Positions 1 through 9,779 of a stretch of 64,000 bases of DNA are shown here, piece by piece. Under the pieces are notes generated by a model, which was given only the letters and a program-made list of their open reading frames with translations, ran no database searches and was not told the origin of the DNA. Positions within the stretch are counted from its first letter, which is position 1, and each line of letters opens with the position of its first letter. Location: NCBI RefSeq assembly GCF_037975445.1, contig NZ_CP150254.1, positions 4,090,001-4,154,000 of the forward strand. The letters are read 5' to 3'. The position numbers and the translations under genes were made by a program. The stretch comes from Peribacillus sp. FSL P2-0133 (GTDB lineage: Bacteria; Bacillota; Bacilli; Bacillales; DSM-1321).

Positions 1-769
1 AAAAGGAAACAAGATTACCATCATTCATGATGGGACGATCCTTAGGAGTGAGCCTGATGGCAACTCAGAGATTGTAAAGCAGGCCAATGCAGGTGAAACG
101 TTCTCCGCATCAGGTATGGAAGGCGACTGGTATTCCGTTAAACTTAAGGGCGGAAAAACAGCTTATGTGGCCGGATGGATCGTTACGATCGAAGGGAATC
201 CCGAGCAGATCCAACGGCCTGGCGTTGAGAAATACTTAAAGGATAAAACCATTGTGATCGATCCCGGACATGGCGGAAGGGATAGCGGTACAATCGGCGT
301 CGGTGGAACACTTGAGAAAAACCTGACGACTCGAACGGCAGAATTGCTGCGGGACAAACTTCAGGCGGCAGGAGCTAAAGTGATCCTGACCAGAAGCGGA
401 AATACTTATGTTCCACTCCCTTCCCGGGTCAGCACTTCACATATACATAACGCGGATGCTTTCATCAGCCTCCATTATGATAGCACCAAGGACCAGATCA
501 CCAGCGGGATAACAACATACTACTATCATGACTATCAGCGTGCATTGGCGGCTACACTGGCCAATTCACTCGGTTCTACCATGCAGGTGCCCAATCGTGG
601 AACACGTTACGGGAATTTTCATGTTATCCGTGAAAATAAACGGGTAGCTACACTCATTGAACTAGGTTATTTAAGTAATCCAGTGGAAGAATTGACGTTA
701 ACATCAAATGAGTATCAAGAAAAAATCACATCAGCCATCTATAATGGATTGGCGCGGTATTTTAAATAA
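1..769 (+). CDS. yrvJ: N-acetylmuramoyl-L-alanine amidase with SH3b domain (5'-truncated by window)
   Basis: The reading frame is open from base 2, so the gene begins outside the window; about 255 C-terminal residues are visible. The first ~60 visible residues (ILRSEPDGN..GDWYSVKL..AGWIV) look like a bacterial SH3 cell-wall-binding repeat. The rest is an Amidase_3 zinc domain: DPGHGG (first Zn His), the Glu of LEKN, the His of SLHYDS and the catalytic Glu of TLIELGYLSN are all present. It would cleave the amide between MurNAc and the stem peptide outside the membrane. Its place beside dtd and relA matches B. subtilis YrvJ, which also carries several SH3 repeats. An intrinsic terminator follows the stop. 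Product class is certain; the symbol rests on synteny. Confidence 0.9.
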   Translation, partial: KGNKITIIHDGTILRSEPDGNSEIVKQANAGETFSASGMEGDWYSVKLKGGKTAYVAGWIVTIEGNPEQIQRPGVEKYLKDKTIVIDPGHGGRDSGTIGVGGTLEKNLTTRTAELLRDKLQAAGAKVILTRSGNTYVPLPSRVSTSHIHNADAFISLHYDSTKDQITSGITTYYYHDYQRALAATLANSLGSTMQVPNRGTRYGNFHVIRENKRVATLIELGYLSNPVEELTLTSNEYQEKITSAIYNGLARYFK

Positions 770-776
770 AAAGGAG

Positions 777-808
777 AAAAGCCAGCTTCGCATCAAAGCT
801 GGCTTTTC
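777..808 (+). terminator. Terminator of the amidase gene
   Basis: An 8-bp stem (GCCAGCTT at 781-788 with AAGCTGGC at 796-803) is followed by a T-rich stretch and lies 11 bases after the amidase stop. Confidence 0.85.
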
Positions 809-820
809 TTCTCTTACCCC

Positions 821-853
821 AAAAAAATAACCTGCCGCAGCAGGTTATTTTTT
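821..853. terminator. Terminator at the 3' end of dtd, two-sided
   Basis: AATAACCTG pairs with CAGGTTATT around a CCGCAG loop, with A-run on one side and T-run on the other, so it can act on both strands. On the minus strand it overlaps the dtd stop codon (845-847). Confidence 0.8.
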
Positions 854-1288
854 GCTTTCAAGTATTAATGTAACGGGACCGTCATTAGTAAGCTGAACAT
901 CCATCATGGCACCGAATTGACCTGTTTCCGTATGGACGCCTTTCTTGCGGAGTTCCTCGTTAAATGCTTCATATAATTCATTCGCCTCTTCAGGACGGGC
1001 GGCGTCCATGAAGTTGGGTCGACGGCCTTTACGGCAATCGCCGTATAAGGTGAATTGTGAAACTGATAAAATCGAACCTCCCACATCCAATAGTGAATGG
1101 TTCATCTTTTCATTTTCATCTTCAAATATTCTTAGATTGACAATCTTATCGGCCAAATAGGCGGCGTCATCGATGGTATCCCCATGGGTGATACCAACCA
1201 ACAGGACGAGACCGCTGTCGATTTGCCCGATTATTTGGTCAGCGACAACGACTTTTGCCGCTTTGGAACGTTGTAAAACAACACGCAT
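845..1288 (-). CDS. dtd: D-aminoacyl-tRNA deacylase
   Basis: 147 residues, the normal full length for DTD. The enzyme hydrolyses D-amino acids (first described for D-Tyr) mischarged on tRNA in the cytoplasm. The N-terminus [13 protein letters not shown], the SQFTLYGDC motif (~residues 78-86) and the C-terminal TNDGPVT stretch carrying the Gly-cisPro signature are all present. It lies 15 bases downstream of relA on the same strand, as in B. subtilis (yrvI), and is probably cotranscribed with relA. Nothing unusual is seen. Confidence 0.95.
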   Translation of the reverse strand: MRVVLQRSKAAKVVVADQIIGQIDSGLVLLVGITHGDTIDDAAYLADKIVNLRIFEDENEKMNHSLLDVGGSILSVSQFTLYGDCRKGRRPNFMDAARPEEANELYEAFNEELRKKGVHTETGQFGAMMDVQLTNDGPVTLILESKK

Positions 1289-1303
1289 GGCAATAAAAAC
1301 TCC

Positions 1304-3502
1304 TTAGTTCATTATCCTTCTGACGGAATAAACATCTGAAATTTGTTTTATGCGGTCGACGACCTTTTGTAAATGGGCAATGTTATGAATATAAATCGAC
1401 ATGTGAATGGTCGCGACCTTATTCCTGTCGGATTTACCCGAGACCGCTGAAATGTTGGTCTTGGTTTCATTGACTGCTTGCAGCACTTCGTTTAATAAGC
1501 CGCGACGGTCATAGCCGCTAATTTCAATTTCAACGATGTATTCCTTGCGTTCGTTAATCGTACTTTCCCATTCAACCGGTACGAGGCGATGATCCGCATC
1601 CCCGCTATCCAAGTTCGGACAATCTTGTCTATGAACTGAAACTCCACGGCCTTTAGTTATATAACCAACGATTTCGTCCCCTGGAACTGGGTTGCAACAG
1701 CGTGATAAACGGATAAGCAGGTTATCAATCCCCGGTACCTGTACGCCTGAGTCACGTTTTTTAGATGTATTGGAGAAGGTTTTCAGATCGGCTACCGCTT
1801 CAGAAATATCTGCTTCTTGCTCGACCATCTTCTGCTTACGCCATTTTTCGGTAAGGCGGTTAGCTACCTGAAGGGCTGTTATTCCGTTATATCCGACTGC
1901 TGCATACATATCCTCTTCATTCAGGAAGTTGAATTTATCCGCAACACGCCTGATATTCTCGGCAGCCAGGATTTCCTTCAGGTCGAACTCCATATCCTTG
2001 ATTTCCTTTTCAACAAGCTCTTTGCCTTTTTCGATATTTTCTTCCCGGCGCTGCTTCTTGAAAAATTGGCGGATTTTATTTTTCGCTTGAGATGTTTGCG
2101 TTAGCTTAAGCCAATCCTGACTTGGACCATATGAATGCTTCGAGGTTAAGATTTCTATGATGTCGCCAGTTTTCAGTTTATAATCCAGCGGTACCATTTT
2201 CCCGTTCACTTTGGCACCAATCGTTTTATTTCCGATTTCCGAGTGAATCCGGTAAGCGAAATCAATCGGGTTGGATCCTGATGGCAGTTCGATGACATCG
2301 CCTTTTGGAGTGAAAATGAATACCATATCAGAAAAAAGATCTATTTTAAGGGATTCCATGAATTCCTCAGCATTAGTCGCATCATCCTGGAATTCAAGAA
2401 TTTCCCGGAACCATGTCAATTTTTCTTCCAGTGAAGGCTGTTCACCAACATCTTTTCCCTCTTTATAAGCCCAGTGCGCGGCAACCCCGAACTCGGCAAT
2501 GCGATGCATATCGGAAGTACGGATCTGCACTTCCAGCGGATCGCCTTTCGGTCCGATCACCGTCGTATGGAGCGATTGATACATATTCGGCTTCGGCATC
2601 GCGATATAGTCTTTGAATCGGCCAGGCATCGGCTTCCAGCATGTATGGATGATCCCTAAAACGGCATAGCAATCTTTTATGCTATTGACGACGATCCGAA
2701 CTGCAAGCAAATCATAAATTTCGCTGAACTGTTTATTCTGCAAAGCCATTTTGCGATAAATGCTGTATATATGTTTCGGCCTGCCGGATAGGTCAGCCTT
2801 AATGTTGACTTCCTCAACGTTTTTACGCACTTCATCAATGACTTCTTCTAGATAGTTTTCACGTTCTGCACGTTTCTTCTTCATCAGGTTGACGATTCGG
2901 TAATACTGCTGAGGATTCAAATACCTTAGTGCAGTATCTTCCAGTTCCCATTTAATCGTGCTGATACCAAGACGATGGGCAAGCGGTGCGAAGATTTCCA
3001 ACGTCTCGTTCGAAATCCTTCTCTGCTTTTCCTGCGGCAGATGCTTCAATGTCCGCATATTATGCAGTCTGTCCGCTAGTTTAATCAAGATAACCCGTAT
3101 ATCCTGGGCCATCGCCACGAACATTTTCCGATGGTTTTCCGCCTGTTGCTCCTGCTGTGATTTGTATTTGATTTTCCCTAACTTGGTCACGCCATCCACA
3201 AGCATGGCGACTTCAGGACTGAAATTTTCTTCAATATCCTTCAAAGTGATCTCCGTGTCTTCAACAACATCATGTAAAAAACCTGCCGCAATGGTTGCAG
3301 GGTCCATTTCAAGATCAGCCAGAATGCCCGCCACTTGAATCGGATGAATAATATACGGCTCTCCCGATTTACGGAATTGTTCTCGGTGAGCATACTCTGC
3401 ATACTTAAACGCTCTATAGATAAATTCAGCTTCTTCCGGCTGAAGATATAAGCTGGCCCGTTCCACAACCTGCTCGGCAGTCAATATTTGATCATTAGCC
3501 AT
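1304..3502 (-). CDS. relA: Bifunctional (p)ppGpp synthetase/hydrolase RelA (Rsh)
   Basis: 732 residues, the full length of a long RSH enzyme. It makes (p)ppGpp from ATP and GDP/GTP on starved ribosomes and also hydrolyses it. Domains in order: HD hydrolase (FLHDVVEDT ~residue 76, LADRLHNMR ~142, so hydrolysis should be intact); synthetase (~240-360, [12 protein letters not shown] and YQSLHTTV); TGS (~395-455, [11 protein letters not shown]); a helical region; a conserved-cysteine element ([14 protein letters not shown], ~590); and a C-terminal ACT/RRM domain (~655-732). The 319-base upstream gap from apt contains a hairpin with a T-run on this strand. Dtd follows directly. Confidence 0.97.
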   Translation of the reverse strand: MANDQILTAEQVVERASLYLQPEEAEFIYRAFKYAEYAHREQFRKSGEPYIIHPIQVAGILADLEMDPATIAAGFLHDVVEDTEITLKDIEENFSPEVAMLVDGVTKLGKIKYKSQQEQQAENHRKMFVAMAQDIRVILIKLADRLHNMRTLKHLPQEKQRRISNETLEIFAPLAHRLGISTIKWELEDTALRYLNPQQYYRIVNLMKKKRAERENYLEEVIDEVRKNVEEVNIKADLSGRPKHIYSIYRKMALQNKQFSEIYDLLAVRIVVNSIKDCYAVLGIIHTCWKPMPGRFKDYIAMPKPNMYQSLHTTVIGPKGDPLEVQIRTSDMHRIAEFGVAAHWAYKEGKDVGEQPSLEEKLTWFREILEFQDDATNAEEFMESLKIDLFSDMVFIFTPKGDVIELPSGSNPIDFAYRIHSEIGNKTIGAKVNGKMVPLDYKLKTGDIIEILTSKHSYGPSQDWLKLTQTSQAKNKIRQFFKKQRREENIEKGKELVEKEIKDMEFDLKEILAAENIRRVADKFNFLNEEDMYAAVGYNGITALQVANRLTEKWRKQKMVEQEADISEAVADLKTFSNTSKKRDSGVQVPGIDNLLIRLSRCCNPVPGDEIVGYITKGRGVSVHRQDCPNLDSGDADHRLVPVEWESTINERKEYIVEIEISGYDRRGLLNEVLQAVNETKTNISAVSGKSDRNKVATIHMSIYIHNIAHLQKVVDRIKQISDVYSVRRIMN

Positions 3503-3595
3503 TTAATCACCTTAACCCCACTTTAACTGCCACCGGATATGATCCGGATTGAGTATGATTGGTAGCACTTCCCTTTATTCTGCAAAACGTGACAA

Positions 3596-3635
3596 ATTTT
3601 GCGAAAAAAAATAAATCCGCTTAAACGGATAAAAG
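3596..3635 (-). terminator. Hairpin with T-run upstream of relA (possible attenuator)
   Basis: On the minus strand ATCCG and CGGAT flank a 6-base loop and are followed by TTATTTTTTTT. The hairpin sits ~100-130 bases before the relA start and beyond the separate apt terminator, so it is either a second terminator for apt read-through or a leader attenuator for relA. The rest of the 3503-3789 gap is AT-rich with no gene that I can see. Confidence 0.5.
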
Positions 3636-3787
3636 TGCAAATAAACTTATTAGCAGAAAAACTCTTTATTATTACTATTATCGAAAAAAAAGGCAAGGAT
3701 GTAAAGAGTTAAACGAGTATTTTATTAAGAATAGTGCATTTTTTCACTGGAAATTCGACAAAATCCAGCTAAAATGAGTAAAAACAG

Positions 3788-3816
3788 AAAAAGAGCACCC
3801 TGGTAAGAGTGCTCTC
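3788..3816 (-). terminator. apt terminator
   Basis: On the minus strand GAGCACTC..GGGTGCTC forms a stem-loop followed by TTTTTC just after the apt stop. Confidence 0.8.
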
Positions 3817-3821
3817 GTTTA

Positions 3822-4334
3822 TTAAAAGCTCATTAATGTCAAGACATCATAGCCGTCTAATTTATCTTTACCATCCAAGTCGGTCAATTCAATAAGGAAT
3901 GCAATCCCGGCTACAATTCCGCCAAGCTGTTCAACCAATTTGATCGTCGCTTCGATTGTTCCCCCGGTAGCAAGCAAATCATCCGTGATCAAGATACGCT
4001 GTCCCGGTTTAATGGCATCTTTATGGATTGTCAATACATCCTTGCCATATTCTAAACCATATTCGACCTTTATCGTTTCACGTGGAAGTTTTCCTTCTTT
4101 TCTCACTGGCGCAAAGCCCACTTCCAATGAGTATGCGACTGGACATCCGATAATGAATCCGCGTGCTTCCGGCCCTACCACCAAGTCGATATTTTTATCG
4201 CGTGCGTACTCGACGATTTGGTCTGTTGCGTATTTATAAGCTGCGCCGTTATCCATTAATGTTGTAATATCTTTGAAGACAATACCCGGTTTTGGCCAGT
4301 CTTGCACAATTGTTACATATTGCTTTAAATCCAT
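3822..4334 (-). CDS. apt: Adenine phosphoribosyltransferase
   Basis: 170 residues, standard length. It converts adenine and PRPP to AMP (purine salvage, cytosol). The PRPP-binding signature [13 protein letters not shown] (~residues 118-130) is intact, as are the N-terminal DFPKPGI-like element ([13 protein letters not shown]) and EARGFI. Its first codons overlap the end of recJ by 10 bases and a Shine-Dalgarno (GAGGAGG) lies inside recJ, so the two are translationally coupled and cotranscribed. A terminator follows. Confidence 0.97.
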   Translation of the reverse strand: MDLKQYVTIVQDWPKPGIVFKDITTLMDNGAAYKYATDQIVEYARDKNIDLVVGPEARGFIIGCPVAYSLEVGFAPVRKEGKLPRETIKVEYGLEYGKDVLTIHKDAIKPGQRILITDDLLATGGTIEATIKLVEQLGGIVAGIAFLIELTDLDGKDKLDGYDVLTLMSF

Positions 4335-6700
4335 TGCTTTGTTTCCTCCTCAAGGTCTGTTGCCTCATGAACTAAATAATGATTGAACCAATCGAATAAT
4401 TGCTGATAGGAAGAATAAACAAGCTCTTGTTCAAGCTCAAATTGCTCTTTCTTTCTTGTATACGATTCAGATTCACTGAGATCGCGTTTTTTCGCATTGG
4501 TTGTGAGCATAATTAACCCATTCTCTATTGTAACAAAATCAAGCTCAAAAAACACCTTAGAAATGAATTCCACGGTATCTCTTGACCAGCCGCGATATTT
4601 GGCCAGGTCATCACCATATCTTTTCACGTCGAGCGGACCCTTTTTGGCAAGGAAGGCATAGAACCATTTAAAATGATCCCTTGTTGGCATCGTACTTAAG
4701 AAATGGTCCTGTTCATGGGAAAAGTGAGCGTAGATACGCGAAGGGTTCTTATTGGCAATCACCCGTTTCAAATATTCCCTGGACGGCGGCATGTCCATAA
4801 ATGCCAAATGACCTTCGAAGCAGTCGAGCTGCTCTGCATCCAGTTCATTCTTGATATGAACAAGATCTGGATGGTTTTGCAAAAATGGGTATCTGCGATA
4901 AATATCTTCCGAGAAAATGACGATCTTCCGGTTTTGTACTGGAATGTCGGCAAGCCACTTCTCTGCCTGTCCCTTGCCGCGGTAATCGAATAACTGCCAA
5001 TGGTTTACCGAGACATCCTGGACAAAGATCTGGGGCTTTTTCATATTATTCCACTCATTGATGGAAAGCTCACCAATAACCGAGACTTCAGCGTGCGGAG
5101 CTATTTCATCGACAAAATGACCGAGACCGAAGCCCACGCCGTCAAGTTTATGATTTTCACCATCTTCCAGCTGGACCTTCAAGTGATTTTGGTTGGCACC
5201 AATTTTGCGGACACTTGAAAGCTGGACGGAATCTATCAATATCTTCGGCTTAGGATTCGTAACCCCAAATGGCGCCAGCAAGCTCATTTCCTGAATCGTT
5301 TGAATGGAAACTTCAGCTAAAGTCGTTGCCCCGTCCAAGTTTGTAATGGGTGTGAAGTCCTCTTCGTTCAGTTGTTCCTTCGCAATCAAGTTCATGCGGT
5401 CCCTGAGCTCCTGAACATCTTCAATTTTCAAGGTCATTCCAGCAGCCATCGGATGTCCACCGAAATGAGGCAGCATTTCACGGCAGGCGGAAAGACTTTG
5501 AAATAGATCGAAACCGGCGATGCTCCGAGCAGAACCTTTAGCTAATCCCTTTTCCCGGTCATAACTCAATACAATCGTCGGCCGGTAAAAGCGTTCAACA
5601 AGTTTAGAGGCCACAATCCCCACAACTCCGGCGTTCCAGCCTTCCCTGCCGATGATGAGCACTCCATTGGACTCCGGCGGGTAGTTTTCCTCGACTTCAG
5701 CAATCGCTTCTTCCGCCATTGCCGCAACCATTTCCTGTCGCTCTTTATTGATATCATTGATTTCATTGGCAAGTTCCGTCGCTTCTTCCAGACTTTGTGA
5801 CATCAATAAATCGACAGCAGGATCGGCATCTCCAAGGCGCCCGACAGCATTGATCCGCGGTGCCATCGCAAAGCCGATCGATTCTTCATTCAATGCTTCC
5901 TGCTGAACATTCGCCACTTTCATTAAGGCAACAAGTCCCGGGCGGCGCGTCAAACGTAACTGCTCGATGCCTTTCGCAGCAATAACGCGGTTTTCCCCTT
6001 GTAAAGGCACTAAATCCGCTATCGTGCCGATTGCCGCTATCTCAAGCAAATCCTCAGGCAATTCCCCAAGCAAGGCGTGTGCCAGCTTAAATGCGACCCC
6101 TACTCCGGCAAGCTCTTTAAATGGATAGGAACTGTCCTCAAGTTTAGGATGGATGATTGCCAATGCCTCAGGCAGTTCCGGTCCCGGTTCATGGTGGTCG
6201 GTCAAAATATAATCCATGCCAAGCTCGCCGGCAAGTTTCGCTTCATCGACTGCAGAAATTCCGGTATCGACGGTTATTAATACCTTCACCCCTTGCTCGG
6301 CTGCAAGGCGGAATGCCATCGGATTCGGACCATATCCTTCTGTAAACCGATTCGGGATATAAAAGTCAACATCGGCCCCCAATCTCGTCAGCGCCGTCAT
6401 CATCACTGTCGTCGATGTCACGCCATCCGCATCATAATCACCGAATATACGTATTTTTTCTCCATTTTGAATCGCTTCTCTTATTCTATATACTGCTTTA
6501 TCCATATCCTTCAATAAAAATGGATCATGAAAAGTTTGATTTTTTACAAATAAAAATGATCGGGCACTTTCAATCGTATCCAGGCCTCGATTCACAAGCA
6601 GGGCTGCAACCAAAGGTGTTATATGAAGCTCTTCAGCTAGTACAGCAACTTTGTTTTCATCGGCAGTTCGTAAGTTCCACCGGGTTTTTGGCTTTAACAT
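4325..6700 (-). CDS. recJ: Single-stranded-DNA-specific exonuclease RecJ
   Basis: 791 residues, the long Bacillus form. RecJ degrades single-stranded DNA 5' to 3' in recombination and mismatch repair. The DHH phosphoesterase motifs are visible: [11 protein letters not shown] (~residue 82-92) and TDHHEPG (~165), followed by the DHHA1-type [10 protein letters not shown] motif (~395) and an OB-like region (~455-560). The last ~220 residues are the Firmicutes-specific C-terminal extension. The ATG is preceded by GAGGGGTG. Upstream is secDF with a 145-base gap that holds the secDF terminator. Confidence 0.96.
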   Translation of the reverse strand: MLKPKTRWNLRTADENKVAVLAEELHITPLVAALLVNRGLDTIESARSFLFVKNQTFHDPFLLKDMDKAVYRIREAIQNGEKIRIFGDYDADGVTSTTVMMTALTRLGADVDFYIPNRFTEGYGPNPMAFRLAAEQGVKVLITVDTGISAVDEAKLAGELGMDYILTDHHEPGPELPEALAIIHPKLEDSSYPFKELAGVGVAFKLAHALLGELPEDLLEIAAIGTIADLVPLQGENRVIAAKGIEQLRLTRRPGLVALMKVANVQQEALNEESIGFAMAPRINAVGRLGDADPAVDLLMSQSLEEATELANEINDINKERQEMVAAMAEEAIAEVEENYPPESNGVLIIGREGWNAGVVGIVASKLVERFYRPTIVLSYDREKGLAKGSARSIAGFDLFQSLSACREMLPHFGGHPMAAGMTLKIEDVQELRDRMNLIAKEQLNEEDFTPITNLDGATTLAEVSIQTIQEMSLLAPFGVTNPKPKILIDSVQLSSVRKIGANQNHLKVQLEDGENHKLDGVGFGLGHFVDEIAPHAEVSVIGELSINEWNNMKKPQIFVQDVSVNHWQLFDYRGKGQAEKWLADIPVQNRKIVIFSEDIYRRYPFLQNHPDLVHIKNELDAEQLDCFEGHLAFMDMPPSREYLKRVIANKNPSRIYAHFSHEQDHFLSTMPTRDHFKWFYAFLAKKGPLDVKRYGDDLAKYRGWSRDTVEFISKVFFELDFVTIENGLIMLTTNAKKRDLSESESYTRKKEQFELEQELVYSSYQQLFDWFNHYLVHEATDLEEETKQWI

Positions 6701-6809
6701 TTATTCACCCCTCAACTTACTCATTATACAAAACGAATATACCAGTTTCAATTTTATTTTAAACTCATAATTGGCTGTAATTCCCTGTTCGATAAGCTTA
6801 GTTCAATAA

Positions 6810-6837
6810 AAAGAAGGCTGGCATCATGCCAGCCCCT
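6810..6837 (-). terminator. secDF terminator
   Basis: GGCTGGCA and TGCCAGCC (6816-6834) form a stem followed on the minus strand by TTCTTTTT; it lies directly after the secDF stop. Confidence 0.85.
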
Positions 6838-6845
6838 CTCACCTA

Positions 6846-9107
6846 TTAAACTTGTCCTTCAAGACTTTGTTTCTTTTCTTTCGCTGTATTCAGCGGACCT
6901 TTCTTCTTCAATTCCCTGATTTTCAAATCAAGCCAGAATTGGGAAGCGATCAATAGCGATGAATACACGCCGCATATTAAACCGATAAACAGGGCAATGG
7001 AGAAGTTACGGATAGCTTCACTGCCGAAGATCATCAACGCGATGACCGTGATGAGAACGGTCAGAACCGTGTTAATGGATCTCGTCAAAGTTTGCCTGAT
7101 ACTGATGTTCACAATGTTCTCAAGTTCTTCGGCGGTTTTGATTTTACGGCTGAAGCGCAGATTTTCACGAATACGGTCAAAGGTTACGATCGTATCATTG
7201 ATCGAATAACCGACAATCGTCAGAACCGCAGCAATGAAGGTGATATCCACTTCAAGTCGAAGTACACTAAATATCGTAATAATAAAGAACGCGTCATGTA
7301 TAAGCGCTACGACGGCAGGTACAGCCATCCGCCATTCAAATCGTATGGATACATACAAGATAATGCCGAGTGATGCAATCGCTAACGCAAACAGAGCATT
7401 TTTCGCAAGTTCTTTTCCAACTGTCGGCGAAACGGTGCTGACATTCGGTTCTACTCCATAATCTTTCTTAAAGTGGTCCTTCAATTGAGCGATTTCCTGT
7501 TTATTAAGCACACCGACTGTACGAACGACAGCATTTTTATTTTCTTGTCCAGCGAGCCTGACATCCTTGATATCATCCTTAGCAATACCGACCTTTTTCA
7601 TTTCGGTTTTGACTTGCTGAGTCGTCAAGACATCTTTGGACGCAATCTCAATTCGGGTACCGCTCGTGAAATCAATCCCAAGATTCAATCTGAAGACGAG
7701 CAGGAAAATGATCCCGATAATGGTGACACCGATTGAAATGCCATAAAAAACTTTCCGATGTTTGACGAAATCGATTTTATCAAAGCGTGTTGGCAATGAC
7801 ATTAATTCCATTTTCTCGGATATATCGTGAATGTATTTCTTCTTCACGCCAAACCACGATGCACGTTTGTCCAGGAACCCGCTATTCACCCACAGGCTCA
7901 TGAAGAGGCGTGTACCATAGACGGCTGTAATGAAACTCATTAAAATCGAAATGATCAAAGTGGTGGCAAACCCTTTAACCGAGCTTGTTCCATAATAGAA
8001 CAGAACAGCCGCAGCCAGCAGGGTCGTTAAGTTGGCGTCCGTGATTGTAGCAAGTGAATTCTTGGTACCTTCTTTATAAGCCGCTTTAACCGATCTGCCA
8101 AGTTTCAATTCATCCCTGATTCGCTCATAGGTTATGATATTTGCGTCGACGGCCATCCCGACCCCGAGTACCAATGCTGCAATACCAGGCAGCGTAAGGA
8201 CCGCATTCATCCAATCAAACACTAAAAGCGTCAAGAAAAGGTATATGCTTAAAGTGACGACTGCAATGAATCCCGGGAAGCGGTAATACACAAGCATGAA
8301 GATAAAAACAAGTGCAATTCCGATGATTCCTGCAAAAATAGTATCATGCAGTGCACCTGCACCGAACTGGGCACCTACAGAAGTGGAATACTTTTCTTTT
8401 AAATCTACAGGCAAAGCACCTGCATTCAGAAGGGCTGCAAGCTCTTTCGCTTCTTCCACCGTGAATTGACCGGTAATATACACCTTCTTCGTATTGAAAA
8501 CTTCACTGACAGCCGGAGCGGATATCATATTGTCCTGTGAGGCTGTATCCTTAATGGAATCTTTTCCTTCCTCGAAATCCAACCAGATTGCAAGTACATT
8601 AGTCGGACTTTGCATCGAGGATATTTTTTGAGTGATGTCCTTAAATTTATTTACGTCTTTCAATGTGACTTCGACAACCGGTTTATTATCTTGGAACGTT
8701 TGTTTCGCGCCGCCTTCTTTAAGGTCGGCACCGGTCATCATTTCCTTATCGTTGTAGTCACGGAAAGATAATTTAGCTTGTGTCGAGAGGATTTCGCGAG
8801 CGTTGTTTTGGTCTTTGACTCCAGCCAATTGAACGCGGATCCGGTCTTTCCCTTCGATTTGAATGTTAGGTTCGCTAACGCCCAAAACATTGACACGCCG
8901 CTCAAGCGAGCTTACTGTAGCCCGTAAAACATCCGGGGTGATCTTTTCCCCAGACAGCGGTTTTACTTCATATAACACTTCAAAACCGCCTTGAAGATCA
9001 AGACCCAGCTTGATATCCTTTAGGATTCCTTTTGAAGTCGTCCCCATCGCTGCGAAAATCAATAGTGCGATTAGAAAAAACGCAACGATTCTGCTTCTTT
9101 TTACCAT
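6846..9107 (-). CDS. secDF: Fused protein translocase subunit SecDF
   Basis: 753 residues, a single SecD-SecF fusion as is usual in Bacillus. The protein sits in the membrane next to SecYEG and uses proton motive force to help pull secreted proteins out. The SecD half has an N-terminal TM (FFLIALLIFAAM), the DLQGG motif (~residues 38-42) and the large outside domain P1 with repeated VNVLGVSEP/IQIEGKDRIRVQ elements, then five TMs with VDANIITYERIRDE. The SecF half starts ~residue 445 with LNLGIDFTSGTR and ends with the second TM bundle (IVGYSINDTIVTFDRIREN). The gene is monocistronic or paired with recJ. Confidence 0.97.
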   Translation of the reverse strand: MVKRSRIVAFFLIALLIFAAMGTTSKGILKDIKLGLDLQGGFEVLYEVKPLSGEKITPDVLRATVSSLERRVNVLGVSEPNIQIEGKDRIRVQLAGVKDQNNAREILSTQAKLSFRDYNDKEMMTGADLKEGGAKQTFQDNKPVVEVTLKDVNKFKDITQKISSMQSPTNVLAIWLDFEEGKDSIKDTASQDNMISAPAVSEVFNTKKVYITGQFTVEEAKELAALLNAGALPVDLKEKYSTSVGAQFGAGALHDTIFAGIIGIALVFIFMLVYYRFPGFIAVVTLSIYLFLTLLVFDWMNAVLTLPGIAALVLGVGMAVDANIITYERIRDELKLGRSVKAAYKEGTKNSLATITDANLTTLLAAAVLFYYGTSSVKGFATTLIISILMSFITAVYGTRLFMSLWVNSGFLDKRASWFGVKKKYIHDISEKMELMSLPTRFDKIDFVKHRKVFYGISIGVTIIGIIFLLVFRLNLGIDFTSGTRIEIASKDVLTTQQVKTEMKKVGIAKDDIKDVRLAGQENKNAVVRTVGVLNKQEIAQLKDHFKKDYGVEPNVSTVSPTVGKELAKNALFALAIASLGIILYVSIRFEWRMAVPAVVALIHDAFFIITIFSVLRLEVDITFIAAVLTIVGYSINDTIVTFDRIRENLRFSRKIKTAEELENIVNISIRQTLTRSINTVLTVLITVIALMIFGSEAIRNFSIALFIGLICGVYSSLLIASQFWLDLKIRELKKKGPLNTAKEKKQSLEGQV

Positions 9108-9303
9108 TATGTAGTAGGCCCCTTTCTATAATACGCCTGTTCCTGAAGTTAAAAAAACTGTCATTTTTAGTTTATATGATAACTGCATACCCTTTGCTTC
9201 TTGAGAAAAAGGACACAGCTTCCCTGCTTTTTCCAAAAAAAGCATAACCATATCTATTATGAGTCATATACAAACAGCTGTCAATTTAAGTATATCTTTG
9301 TGT

Positions 9304-9609
9304 TTATTCTTTAAAAAGTTCCTTCAGTTCTTCTTCAGAAAGCGGCTCTAATAGGTTTGGTGATTTATATGCTTCAACCATTTGGAAGGTCATGAACTGG
9401 TTACTCGAAAATGTCACGATATCTGCGACAAGTTCATGAAGGTGAATGTTTTCCTGCGGACGCTTCCATTTATTTTTGGTTAAAGTTCCCCAAATGTCTT
9501 CCTCTGTTACGGCATTCAATCCGACCATTTGGAATTCCTCACGCTTGCTCTTTAAAAATGGACGTACCTTTAGATAATACCTTTGATAGGGATGATTCTT
9601 TTTTGCCAT
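9304..9609 (-). CDS. comN: Post-transcriptional regulator ComN-like (YrzD family)
   Basis: 101 residues from the ATG at 9609, chosen because GGAGGC lies 7 bases upstream; the reading frame extends further 5' but that part overlaps spoVB on the other strand and has no ribosome site. Sequence: basic N-terminus (AKKNHPYQRYYLKVRPFLKSK), central LNAVTEEDIWGTLTKNKWK and an acidic tail (PLSEEELKELF). B. subtilis YrzD, at the same place between spoVB and secDF, was renamed ComN because it acts post-transcriptionally on the late competence operon comE. Assignment is by position and family resemblance; the comE role here is inferred. Confidence 0.8.
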   Translation of the reverse strand: MAKKNHPYQRYYLKVRPFLKSKREEFQMVGLNAVTEEDIWGTLTKNKWKRPQENIHLHELVADIVTFSSNQFMTFQMVEAYKSPNLLEPLSEEELKELFKE

Positions 9610-9701
9610 CACTTTGCCTCCAGTAAAAATGATTCTCAAATAAATGCGCATTTTCTTAGAAGGATTTCGATCATTTGTTAGAACGCAAACAAACACTTTT
9701 G

Positions 9702-9731
9702 TCATGCTTTGTCCAAGTACAAGCATATAGA
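9702..9731 (+). promoter_or_regulatory. Possible SigE-type promoter of spoVB
   Basis: TCATGCT (9702-9708) and CATATAGA (9724-9731) are separated by 15 bases, resembling the SigE pattern (ATA-type -35, CATACAAT-type -10). B. subtilis spoVB is SigE-dependent. The match is imperfect. Confidence 0.35.
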
Positions 9732-9779
9732 TAATTGTATAGCATAACAGCTTTTTTGAGAAGGCAGGGAGGGAGTTCA

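Noticed and set aside
2958..3338. 126-residue plus-strand ORF inside relA
   Set aside because: Shadow of relA with no ribosome site; relA is intact and conserved here.
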